Assembly (NCBI GenBank): GCA_035771165.1
Contig: JAWNZC010000347.1
Location: forward strand, 2,640,501 to 2,704,500
Length of the DNA: 64,000 nt
Direction of reading: 5' to 3'
DNA from: Paragorgia papillata
Taxonomy: Eukaryota > Cnidaria > Anthozoa > Scleralcyonacea > Coralliidae
The position numbers and the translations under genes are program-made. Numbering within the stretch: position 1 is the stretch's first letter; the number at the start of each line of letters is the position of its first letter. Shown here piece after piece: positions 45,101 through 56,100 of this stretch. The notes below the pieces were generated by a model. It ran no database searches and was not told the DNA's origin. It saw only the letters and a program-made list of their open reading frames with translations.

Positions 45101-45939
45101 CCTCAATCAAATTTTTCTAAACCTCATATTCATGAAACAGTTCAAAAGAAATGCGTTGTGCATGGAAGAAGTTTAAAGAGCTGTCAGGGATCCTGACAAG
45201 GAAGGAAGTGTCATTAAAACTTAAAGGGAAAGTGTTTGTGACATGTGTGAGGAGTGCAATGGTGTATGGAAGTGAGTCATGGGTCATGAGCATGGGGCAG
45301 AGGGCAAGATTGGAGAGAACAGAGATGAGGATGATACGATGGATGTGTGGTGTATCTTTGTGGGATAGAGGGCTGAGTGTGGAGTTGAGAGAAAGAATGG
45401 GGATTGAGTTGGTGACTGGGGCTGAGTTGTGAGGTGGAACCGGTTGAGATGGCTGGGGCATGTATTACAGAAAGATGATGGTGACTGGGTAAGAAAAAGC
45501 ATGTTATATGATGTGAAGGTGTGAGAAGAGGAAGGCCAAGGATGACATGGATCGAGTCAGGCTGTGGAGAGGGACAAGAGAGTGTGGTCTAAAAAGGGAA
45601 GATGTGCAAGAGAGAGAAGTGGAGGAAACTGCTGTGGGCCAACCCCTGCGTAAGTGGGGGAAATGTCTGTAAAATGAGTGTTGTTGTTGTTGTTCAAAAG
45701 AAATACTTTAAAAAAATATCTTTTTTTTCTAGAGTGTTTATCTATTACTATAAACTTCTGAAGGCATCCAATGAAAAGAAAATGAAATTGTTAAGAGAAC
45801 AGATTATTTTGGTAATCTATCTAATTATTCTTACATAATCTAGTTTGGTTTGCATCATGCAAATGATGTTGTATACTGTATTATTTAGACTGGTAAAGAC
45901 AAGTTATACCTGATGAAACTGATAAATCGAAGAAAGTAA
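39172..45939 (+). CDS. TMC: Transmembrane channel-like protein (TMC family)
   Basis: Eighteen exons, all in phase, give 756 aa: 39172-39313, 40408-40750, 40932-41010, 41145-41226, 41304-41482, 41586-41734, 41930-42077, 42899-43054, 43202-43344, 43495-43636, 43757-43860, 43958-44062, 44149-44224, 44357-44493, 44825-44857, 44956-45078, 45733-45811 and 45889-45939. The N-terminal 190 residues are charged and cytosolic. The first membrane segment follows GKFGTGVLSYFVFLRWLLLL. The family signature appears as CWENYVGQTFYRLVWVDF, and later segments include FSPLLSFICLFKLWVLFY and MNLVFLVLLGISYALILIVF. The length and segment order fit ion-channel-like TMC proteins; TMC1/2 form the hair-cell mechanotransduction pore. 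Which TMC subgroup this is cannot be told by eye. Introns carry two minisatellites and a LINE fragment. The short C-terminal tail is very basic (KLINRRK). Confidence 0.95.
42128..42845. repeat. Purine-rich minisatellite (gggcttattagagagag), about 38 copies
   Basis: The unit of 16-20 bp varies in its G and GA runs. It fills most of TMC intron 7, so almost the whole intron is repeat. Confidence 0.95.
44520..44762. repeat. GGTGG-rich minisatellite in TMC intron 14
   Basis: Units of gccaggtgggaatgatggta with (GGT)n runs. Antisense His/Pro frames are artefacts. Confidence 0.9.
45147..45670 (+). mobile_element. 5'-truncated non-LTR retrotransposon (3' end of reverse transcriptase ORF)
   Basis: The 5' frame reads AWKKFKELSGILTRK, then VRSAMVYGSESWVMS and EMRMIRWMCGVSL, motifs typical of the C-terminal part of LINE reverse transcriptase ORFs in invertebrates. 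The frame breaks at 45432 and related coding continues in other frames (GRPRMTW-like and WRKLLWANP near 45530-45640). It is decayed, lies in TMC intron 17, and has the same strand as TMC. Confidence 0.8.
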
Positions 45940-46861
45940 AAAGAAGTGATTGGAGTGTACCTGGAAGATTTGCAGTATATAATGCTGCAATAGTTCCTTA
46001 TAATATTAGTTGAGTAATTTGTCAATAAAAATAGTTTTTTAATCAGGCCAGATTCACAGCACAAAATCAATGGTGAAACCAATACATGTAGTAACTAATT
46101 TTAAACTCGTCTATATTATTTTATCATGTATGGTAATAAGGTACGTTACTCTGAGTGATGAACCGTCGTTGGGCCATTAGTAGAGTTTTCTCTACTTGTC
46201 TGGTATATATGGTTCGTCACTAGTTCACTGTCGCATAATAATTATTCAAAATCATCATGTATGGTGATTGTACATATACTGTATACCTAATTATATATTT
46301 TTTAAATTAATTCTTCTAAGAAAAAAATGTAATACATGTACAGTACTGTATATATTATACCTTGTTCACTCAACAAAAATCATTCCCAACCATTAAATCT
46401 AGGTTTTCACAATGTACACCATAAAACATTTACACATCTATTACTATATATGTAATAGCAAATAATAGATGGCAATAAAATTGTTACCAAACTACTATAT
46501 AATTATGTACGTCTTTTTTTAAAAATATCTATGTCTGGATTATTTTACTTCACATCAAATTCATTTAAATAAGTACAGTTAATAGCTGAATTTTTGCACA
46601 TATCTTTTTAACATATACAGTACAGAAAAAAGTTTATGTGCCCCACGAGCCTCAGTTCACTATAATGTACTGTCTATAACTTCAGTCTTCAGTACTAGAT
46701 TATTGCTAATTATATTTGAGCCACTTTCTTTTTAAATACTTGATTCTGACCCTAAGAATCTTTCTCATTTAACAATTTTCATTTTTTGCATGGTTTAGGA
46801 ATGCTCTATTAAAATAACCAGCATAATTTCAACCCACACTTAAACCATCAAACCTCAGGTG
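45940..46861. other. Convergent intergenic region between TMC and WIPI2
   Basis: AT-rich 3' flanks. An AATAAA lies at about 46024, a plausible TMC polyadenylation signal. A loose inverted repeat (gatgaaccgtcg and ggttcgtcac) is at 46158-46218. No gene was seen. Confidence 0.5.
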
Positions 46862-49800
46862 TTAGTCACTTGGCAATGTTAATGGTGGAAATTCTGTGTC
46901 ATCATCTAGTTTTCCTACTTGGTTTGTTTCATCTGTGTACCATGTTGTGCCATGAGCTTGTGTTTGTTTGCTCACATCATCACCACCTTCAGCCTGCGGC
47001 TGTTTATCCTGAGTGCAGGCTGGTGTTTTGGTTGCTAAAAGCCCCCCTGGCGATGACGGTTCTTCATCTTTGATGTTATGTTCTTTATCCCCAGATGATT
47101 CACAGTCAGGCTGGGCCTAACATTTAAAATAATAAAGAACAATATTCTTTATTATTTATTCAAAATTTATTCCCCTTGGTAACTGTGTACAGTAGTTTCA
47201 GAATATAACCCCCTCCCCCCAAAAAAATTAAATTGTTCTAGTACAGTACCCTCCACTTAGGATTTTCCTAATTACAATCAAGGCATTGAGCTGCAAGACT
47301 TTATAAAATGAAATTAATAGTACCTCAGTTTGACTTAGTGATTCTGCCACATCCAGTATCCTGTAGAAATAGAAAATCAAAAATATATTTTTAACAAGAA
47401 TTACAAGATAAGGGAGGATGAGGGTGGATAAGGGAACATGAGGGTGGATAAGGGAAGATGAGGGTGGATAATATTGCTATAATTATTGCTATAAGATCAT
47501 TGAAAAATTGGCTGGTAAATTATAATTATTTTCAGTCAAAAAAGGTTGATTTAAAGCTAGAATAATGGTTTATAATTAGTAGATTAGATGGTGATATCAT
47601 TGGAAAATACACATTTACATGTTATATAATGCCTTCATAAAATGTCATGTTACATGATGAGGGAAGATGAGGGTGGATAAGGGAGGAAGTATGATGGTGA
47701 ATAAGGGAGGATGAGGGTGGATCAGGTAAATCATTCTATAACATACCTGTGTTGCTTCAGAAGTGTGCAATCTCCTCCTTCCTCAGGGTCAATATTGTAA
47801 ATATATAAATATCCATCAGCAGTTGCCACCAGTAAACGAGGCAGTCTACCAATCCTACAAGTACACAATAATACCTTAAGTCAGTACACAGCTTTAGGAA
47901 AAGGAAAAGGAGCTTGACAGAGTAAAAACTGATTGATTTATTGCCGGTAATCATTATAACTATGTATTTTCAATGATTTTGACAAGCCAACTTACGTTGT
48001 AATTCCACAAACATTTTTTAATCCAGCAGTAGGTAACTTGACATTGGCAAAGGCCCTACCCTGACTAAATACTTCTGCCACCTAAAAATAAAGGTGGCTC
48101 TTGTAAATACAGTATGGAACATTGTACTGTTCTGTGTTCAAGTACGGTACACCATAAATGTCAATCTTCTTGAAGCATCTTTATTTACCTGGGAGGGAAG
48201 ATAGTTGCTTGGTGATAGTGCTTTGCCAAAATATCCCATCCAACCACTTGCTTCCTCTACTGGTCTAGAAAAAGTAGTGGGACCATAAGTATTTACAGGA
48301 ATAAGACTTAACCCTTGACATTCAACCTTGCCAAGATTTCTGTCTAAGTTGTACAGTAACCAACATATCTTCCTCCAAATAATTGTCATATACATGTAAT
48401 TGTATATGATTAAACATACTTGTCTTTTGGCAATTCTAGTTTAAATATATGAACTGTTTCAGTGTTGCTTGAAGCACACAAGAACATTGAATCCATACTG
48501 AAAGCTAATGAGTTGATCACAACACATCTAAATCAGAACAAAAAAGATACATATAATTACACTTTTCTATGGTTGAACACCACACACAATTATTCCCATA
48601 CATATTTATTTATTACCTTTTAACACCCCTTCGAAATTCAAAAAGCTTCTGACCATCTGGTATTGAAAAAACTCTAATTATTGTCCCCTAAGGAAAGCAA
48701 GGAGAATAATTGCTTAAGTGAGAAAAATGCTTAAGTACTGTACTGCAAATGTAGCCCAAGACTGGAATAATAACTCCATAAGAGGGGCCCTATGATTGGG
48801 TAAAGCCAAAGGAAATTAAAATTAATTCAATTTAAAATTTATAATTAATTTAATTTAATTTAAAATTAATTTCATTTCATTGTAAATTTCTTGTACTTTA
48901 CCTTTTCTGAAGCACTGGCCAGTTTTGTGCCTGAAGTGTTAAATGCCAAAGCAGCCACTGGTGAATCATGAGCTGAAACCATGGTTACTGCTCTCTAAAC
49001 AAACCCACAATTGTTTGTTTAATGTAACTACCATAGTTTGATCCTGGTGCTAATACACCACTGCTGTCAGTAACCATCTCACAATTTCTCACAAGAACAT
49101 GTAAGATATTAAAATAGTAATATTTTATTTATTTTAAACTTACCAAATTTACTGCATCAAATATTTGAACTTCTCCAATCTATTGTAATTAATACAAATT
49201 ACAAATAAACAAAGGAAGGATGGAAATGGAGCTGAATATCTTGATCATCGAGATGATGATCATCATCAAAATAATCATCACAATCATGATTATCATCAAA
49301 ATCACCATTATTATCAAAATCAAAATCATCAAAAACATCATCATCATCACTTTTTCAAGGGCTAGGGTGATTTCTTATTTCAAGACCAGGGAAAAGCTTG
49401 GTTACTTAAGGCTCATTTACATGTCAGGTGATTTTTGCTGTGGTGTTTCTCCTTCTGTCTGGCTGATGCGATTGAATGGATTGACTTACAAATGCATTAG
49501 ATATATTTGTACAAAGCTATAGTGGTTGCCTTTACACAATACAGGTATTTAAGAGAAGGCATATAAAGTTTAATTTATAGTAGAAGAAAAGCAAAAAAGT
49601 CATAAATTACCTGATTACTGCCAGGGTAGGCAAGGTAACAGTTATCAGAGTTTGGAGATAATGCACAAAGACCTATAAACAACAGTTCAGAGCAGTATGA
49701 GCTCATTGATAACCATGTGAAAACCATATGTAGGATATATAATTACAATAAATACAGTTTCTATTAATATGAACAAACCTAATGAATTGGGAGGAGTATC

Positions 49801-51608
49801 TCTGATAGTATGTAAGACCTGAAAGTAATTTGAGAAACACATTTCAGTGTCAAAACACTCGAAAATACAGTCATACAATTATATTTAGATATTTACAATA
49901 TTCTACTATCGTGTACCTTCATGTCTCTAATATTATGGATATACAGGCTTTCTTCTAAAGTCACCAGCAATCTCTATGATAAAAAAATTATATTAATTAC
50001 TAAAATAAACATGGTATACTCTAGTCTTTAACTCAGAAAATCTCATATCTAACAATGATTTAGCAAACACAAATTTTAGCTTACCATTCGATTAAGCTTT
50101 ACTGATAAAATTGTGTTTGGATAACTGTAATTACAAATTTCTGTTCCTTTCTGAAAGTAAAAATTTTAAGGGTTGTTTTTATATTACCCTTTCATGGTGT
50201 TATTGCTATAAGATCATTGAAAAATTGGCTGGTAAATTATAATTATTTTCAGTCAAAAAAGGTTGATTTAAAGCTAGAACAATGGTTTATAATTAGTAGA
50301 TTAGATGGTGATATCATTGGAAAAATACACATTTACATGTTATATAATGCCTTCATAAAATGTCATGTACCATAATTTCTAATGAGAGTAAGTTCTTACC
50401 TTAAAATGACAAACTTTCAACTTTCGTGGAGCTGATAAACTAACAACTGCCACAAGACTACTAGAAAATAATCTTTCCACAATACAAATATCTTCACTTT
50501 CTATAAAAATAAATTTACCATTTATTATAAATTTATAATCTAAGTTCTGCTTGAAGCATCAATTTCAGTAGATAACCCTATCAATCATTTCTGAACTGTT
50601 CTTCCTAAAAATCCAGTGTTACTACAGGAGGAAACCAGAGTAAACTAAACTAACTTTATTTATACTGGATAACTCTATCAGTTGTATCTAAACTCTTCTC
50701 TCTAGAGGTCCAGTAAGGACCATCTCTTATTGGTCCAGTGTTACTACAGGAGGAAACTGGAGTAAACTAAACTAACTTTATTTATGCTGGATAACCCTAT
50801 CAGTCATATCTAAACTGTTCTCTCTAGAGGTCCAGTAAGGACCATACCTCATTGATCCAGTGTTACTACTGGAGGAAACCAGAGTAAACTAAACTAACTT
50901 TATTTATATTGGATAACCCCATCAGTCATATCTAAACTACAGGAGGAAACCAGAGTACAGTACCCAGAGAAAATCTGTGGTGTTTGGTAGAGTCAATTTG
51001 GAAGCACTCCTTGTGGCTAAAGTAAACTTTTAATCCAATAACTGAATCAACCAGGAATCAAACCCAGGTCACAGAGATAAAAAGTATGTGCACTAACCAC
51101 TTAACCCCAATATATTATACTTTATAACTATTTTATTACAATTTAGTTTTCTAACTAATTTTTATATATTATTAAATTTAATTCATTACTATGAATATCA
51201 ATAATACAAAATTGAAGTGTTATAATAATTTTACAAAGCAAATGTGATAAGTATTTCACGCATTTTCCTTCAGGTTGGATGACAAAAAAGTAATTATTCC
51301 ACTTTTGAAGTGAACAAAAGACATAATATTTAAAAAGCATAAATAAAAACGTGCTTACCATAATCATAAATTTCTTCCAACTTTTCAACTGAATTTAAAG
51401 AAAATAATTTATACCCCGTCTTACTTCCCACTGCAATAGACCTATAGGAAAGAGCAAAGACAAAACAATTGGTCAAAGTCAACACAAACATTCGTATTAA
51501 GATAAAAATTCACATCTTGAGTCATTATGTCACTTACGAGAAATCCTGATTGAAATTTACAAATAATAAACTTCCACAAGCTTCTCCTGCAGTTGCAGCA
51601 AGATTCAT
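46862..51608 (-). CDS. WIPI2: WIPI2 (PROPPIN/ATG18 family) autophagy protein
   Basis: Sixteen exons, all in phase, give 449 aa: 51538-51608, 51359-51441, 50400-50500, 50085-50150, 49917-49973, 49779-49818, 49611-49672, 49144-49179, 48902-48994, 48617-48687, 48420-48527, 48189-48264, 47996-48081, 47747-47854, 47324-47360 and 46862-47116. It starts [20 protein letters not shown] and runs through a seven-bladed WD40-like propeller. The phosphoinositide-binding motif is FEFRRGVKR (about residues 225-233), followed by the [20 protein letters not shown] blade. The acidic Ser/Pro-rich tail ends [14 protein letters not shown], characteristic of the WIPI1/2 branch. The family binds PI3P at the forming autophagosome and WIPI2 recruits ATG16L1. 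Introns contain a tRNA-derived SINE, a 168-bp duplicated segment and a GGATAAGGGA minisatellite. A CRE-like TGACGTCA lies 253 bp upstream. Confidence 0.95.
47400..47725. repeat. GGGTGGATAAGGGAAGATGA minisatellite split by a 168-bp repeat
   Basis: Three to four 20-bp units at 47405-47470 and four more at 47658-47722 flank the segment 47483-47650. The layout suggests that segment inserted into the array, in a WIPI2 intron. Confidence 0.8.
47483..47650. repeat. 168-bp dispersed repeat, copy 1
   Basis: Almost identical to 50200-50368, in the same orientation, in two different introns of WIPI2. It has no clear inverted termini and no coding sequence. Confidence 0.85.
49235..49350. repeat. ATCATC/AAAATC microsatellite
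   Basis: Degenerate (ATC)n and atcaaaatc units in a WIPI2 intron. Confidence 0.85.
50200..50368. repeat. 168-bp dispersed repeat, copy 2
   Basis: Sister of 47483-47650, with only a few differences (for example gctagaa/c and an extra A near 50322). Confidence 0.85.
50560..51109 (-). mobile_element. tRNA-derived SINE with internally repeated body
   Basis: On the minus strand the head reads TTAAGTGGTTAGTGCACA (A-box-like), then CTGGGTTTGATTCCTGG (B box). A body with TTTTCTCTGGGTAC and TCTGGTTTCCTCC follows, a sequence shared by several tRNA-type SINE families. After it come three 110-120 bp repeats of the body (each ctctagaggtccagtaaggacc plus aggaggaaacc). It lies in WIPI2 intron 2, in the same orientation as the gene. 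Confidence 0.75.
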
Positions 51609-52427
51609 ATTAAACTAAAAGCCTTCTCCGAAGAGAATAAGGCCTAAAAACCACGTCAATTTGAGTTCATATTCTTCTTCAATTATTGTTGTTTTGAAGC
51701 GAAGAAGAAAAAAATATAAACATTTCCAAGCATGCGCAAAACAATTCAATGACGTAACCAACACTTGGACCCAGACTTCTCAGTTTACGCTCCACGAACG
51801 AGTGGGGCCTGGGGACCAGACTAGTTCCTAGTCCTCTTTTCTCTCGATACTTTATTTTGATGACGTCATCTGGGGACGAGAATGCGCGAACGACAAACTC
51901 TTGTTAAATTTCTGCATTCATAGAAATGGTTTTATCATTCTTGTTTTATTAAAAACAAATAATTTCATATCAAGCACGTCTGAGCGCATAATTTTGGCAG
52001 GTTCTACTCACCCCGGCAACCATAAACTTAACCACAACCCCCCCGGTAACCATAAACCTAATCACAACCCCCCAGCAAACTACCCCCTCCCCTGGAAAAA
52101 GGCTGCACTTCGTAGTTTGGTTCACCGGAATCTGGGTTTACCCCATGTGGGACCAGTGATCTGTGTGTGGGACAGAGAAGTCCTCCAGGCCGTCCTTGCT
52201 CACCCATGTTGTAAAACACAATAGAAAAAAATCGAGACATGGTGTATTTATATTTATACAATACCCTAGTTGCTATGCGTGTTTTCATTGGTTGTTGGCC
52301 ATGATCTATTAGAGGACAGACACATGGTCACGTCAGATCACGTCAGCTGACTTACCTTTTTCCTTCTTCATGCCCCAAAATCCGGCACGAGTTTCGACAA
52401 AGACCTTTTAAATTTTTATTGTATAAA
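51609..52427. other. Upstream region of WIPI2
   Basis: No coding sequence seen. It contains three diverged copies of a cccggcaaccataaacttaa unit (52008-52082). Confidence 0.5.
51861..51868. promoter_or_regulatory. CRE-like palindrome TGACGTCA upstream of WIPI2
   Basis: Full consensus CRE within gatgacgtcatc, 253 bp upstream of the WIPI2 start codon. Function is inferred from motif and place only. Confidence 0.35.
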
Positions 52428-52583
52428 ACAAATAGATTCCATTTTTTTGTTGTCTGTTCAGTTATAGATGCACAGAGGACGTCACAACGTGGTAAGAACA
52501 TCAGTGACCCACTCGACTGCGTTGTGACGTTGCATCTGTGCATCTATAACTGAACAGACAACGGCAAAATGGAATCTATTTGT
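52428..52583. mobile_element. Foldback/MITE, about 156 bp
   Basis: The arms AACAAATAGATTCCATTTT to about 52496 are mirrored from about 52515 to 52583 (tgtctgttcagttatagatg arms). The loop is short. No clear target duplication. Confidence 0.8.
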
Positions 52584-52609
52584 TAATTAGTCTCCCTCGC
52601 GGCCGCTCT

Positions 52610-52827
52610 TAATGCTCGGCATACACTAGAGAAAATTTCCAAAACATGTTATCGAAACACGGTTTCCGAAACAAAAGTTTCCAGTGTATGTTGAAAAGTT
52701 TACGAAACTTTGTTTCAGAAACCAAGTTTCCCTGATTATAGCACTGTTCTATTTTTTGAAACAAGTTTCCGAAACTTTTTCGAAAATGTGTTTCGGAAAC
52801 TTGTTTCAGGGTATGCCGGGCTTTAGA
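52610..52827. mobile_element. MITE with GCTCGGCATACAC termini, TA target
   Basis: The ends ATGCTCGGCATAC and GTATGCCGGGCTT are inverted, with TA on both sides. The interior is built of gaaacaagtttccgaaac palindromes. Confidence 0.7.
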
Positions 52828-53162
52828 TCGCTAAGATCACAGCAATGAGCAATCACTGCCATCACTAGCTTAACACAATTATTTAAACATGTACAAAATA
52901 TTTCTTGTCGGTGCGTGGTTATCAACAACAAGGAATCAACAACAAGGATTCAGGCTAAAAGTGCCTGACCACGTGAAATGACGCCAGCGATAGTCATCTG
53001 CTTGTTCATAGACTTGCCACAAGTCGACTGCTTTGTTGGTTGTTTTTCAAGTGACAGCCAACAAACTATAGCGAGAAGGTGAAAATGAACGGCGAAGTTG
53101 CGAGTAATAAACGGGCTTTGGGAAAGTCTAGCTTGTTCATAGCACTGTTCTTAAAATAATTA
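52828..53162. other. Intergenic region 3' of the DUF229 gene
   Basis: No gene or strong repeat seen. Confidence 0.4.
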
Positions 53163-56100
53163 TTACGTAAGATCTATTTCAGTAAGTTTAAAATCAGGTA
53201 TAAACTCGCCGTGTGGAACACTACAGAATGCACTGATCACGTGATGCATAGTGTTTGGATGAACAACAATATTCCAAGGTAATGGTCTTGATAAAATGAA
53301 CGGCATACGGACCATACTGTCATTGGATACAGTAAGATTAACTGAAACTTTATCACATACATTGATTACTTCATAGAACATAGAGACATCTCGACCTGCG
53401 CCATTAATTAGATCTCTTTGGCGTTGTGTTATAATCAAATAAATACATGAACCATAGAGTTTACGTATTTTGGATACATGACTGAACATGTGGTAACCAA
53501 AAAGATTCCAGATGTCAAAATTCTGAGTGTCTTTTTCAGAATTGTTTCGCTGACAGGTACAAAGGTAAAGATCAACATGTAGATCTGCACATTGTTTAAA
53601 CATACTGTAAGGACTTAAACGACTTACTCTGGTTAAACTCACGCCATGCGCAGTAGCCAATGGATAACTTAAAGTCACTTCAAATAATTCTTCTCTTTCA
53701 CTGGCTGGTATTGTGGCAACAATTACAGAAAATGTTGTGAATCTATTTTCACCCATCACCCGACATCGGACTCGCTCAACTCGTTTCAATGTATATCGAT
53801 GACATCTGCCATATCCAGAAAAACGTTTCTCGTCTCGCAAGCTTTTCCCTTTCGTGTATTGCGACTGAATCAAATTATTTATTTCACCAACGCCTATGTT
53901 GGCCAGAAAGTTAACAAATAAAATGTCTAGTTGTGTCGGAACTTCTTCATTTTCACACTGGCATATAGCATCGGGTGATAACTTAAAATCCGAACATTTT
54001 CTTGCCACTGAAATCTCGGAAAACAATCCAGTATTCAGGTTATTCTTTGCCGTTTCTGGTGGACTTTCTTTTGATTCAGATTCCACCAAACTTTTCAAAG
54101 CCAAGTGCAAGTCCTCAAGCGCTACAAGTCGTTTCTGGTTTTTGATAAGGTTTTTCATGCGGTCATTTCCAAGAAACTTTGCCACTTGACGAGGAATAAT
54201 CATAAAAAGAAATGGTTTGTAGATTTCTTTCAAGCCATGGGATGTTCTGGTTGCATACTGCATAGTCTTGCCACCATGGTCGGACAAGAGTATCGTCAGT
54301 GTGTTATTGTGCTTGGCCATGTCTTTTAGAAACTTCGCCAAAATGTCATCATCGTTAGTGATTCGTTTACCTGTCAAATTCAAGATTCATATTCTTAGTA
54401 CTAGTAGACAAGAGTAATCATAATCATAATGATCATTTCGATCATTACCACCATCATTAACACCATCATAATTATCCTCATCACCACCACAATATCATGA
54501 CCATGACAATGATCACCATCATCACCACCATCAACATAATCATTACCATAATCACCATCATTACCATGCATAATCACCATCATTACCATAATCACCATCA
54601 TTACCATAATCACCATCATTACCATAATCACCATCATTACCATAATTACTGCAATTACCGCTAATCTATCATTATCTACCTGTGTGTTCGTGACCACTGT
54701 TAAGATGAACGTAAGAGAAAGCTGGCGAAGGTGACGCGGTTTTGTGAAGAAAATGAAAATCCTTGGTTACTTTCAAGAAATACGAGCTTAAATGATAACC
54801 GTTGAAACACAAAGTTGGAAGACTTTCGCCATTGAAAATGTTGGTATTTCCAAGATCTTGAAGAATTTTACACGACGAAAAACCAACGCCAAAAGTGTCG
54901 ACAAATGGTTGTATATGTTCATCTAAAAGTTTACGAAATTGTATCCAAGTGTTAGACAAATTCCCTTCTCGTGTTCCTAACTTAGGGCGCAATAAAGCTT
55001 CCAAAAGCCATCAAACCAACAAGCGTCTTCTTGAAACATTGTACGATAACCAGCGTTTTTGTACTTTTGATATAATTCTTTAATCTGCGTCATTAATAGA
55101 TTGTTGGTTGTATCACTGCCAGTAAATAGCCTCTGAATGTTACTGTGCGTCGATGAATCGTAACTTTGATATTTCTCGAAGTCTAAAACAGTTGTATTCA
55201 CTGATGGATCATGAACAATATAACGAAGAGCGTCCACTGTCTTTGACAAGGATCTGTAAAAATGATCTCGCGATACTGCATCTTCTACTACAATGTTGAT
55301 ATTAATACGCGGGATGCTGATATCTGAAGATTTGAAATGTACAATCGGCGCAAAAATGAGTATTTGCTTCAGAGTTATATTTGAATCCTGGTTAATGGCA
55401 CATCGAAGAAAACAAAATCTGCATTGAAAACAATATTAACAGAAAAATTAGACTTCTTCTGCATTTTCATTCAGAGCAATTGTAGCCCCAAAGCAAGAAC
55501 ATGCAACTGTTGCACTTTTTACCTGCGCAAGAAACATGAATTTGATTTGTCTAGTCTAAAGGCTCTATTCCACTCATTGCAGAAACGATATCTCATTAAA
55601 AGAACTCACAACGAGAAACTGGAGTTGTTTTTAATTAGATGCAAACAACTCGCAGCGAGCTGGTTTCTGCGATGACTGAGAAGAGCCTTAATACCACGTG
55701 ACTGTAAATGAACCAATGGCAGTCCAAGTCACATGCAGACGAAAACCCCAGCTATATAATAATTAAGAAATAGAAAATGGCCGCCCGTGTTTATATAGCC
55801 TGATGCAAACACGAGAGTGAGTTGGGAGAATTCGAAAGTTTATGTGAACCCGAGCCGTAGGCGAGGGTTTACATAAGTACTTTCGAATTCTCCCAAACTC
55901 ACTCGAGTGTTTGCATCAGGTTATATAAACACAGGGCATCCATTTTCTATTTATTTTATAAAATAGACTAAGAAATGTGCCATGACGTCACAACAGTGTT
56001 TGCATAGCCTGATATAAACACGGTAATTGACCAATCACAGCGTGCGTAAGATGCAACCTATTTTATAAAAGGATGTATAACTAATTATTTACTAACCTGA

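Noticed and set aside
45117..45461. Minus-strand Ser/Pro/Thr-rich frame
   Set aside because: It is antisense to a LINE reverse-transcriptase fragment whose plus frame carries recognisable motifs.
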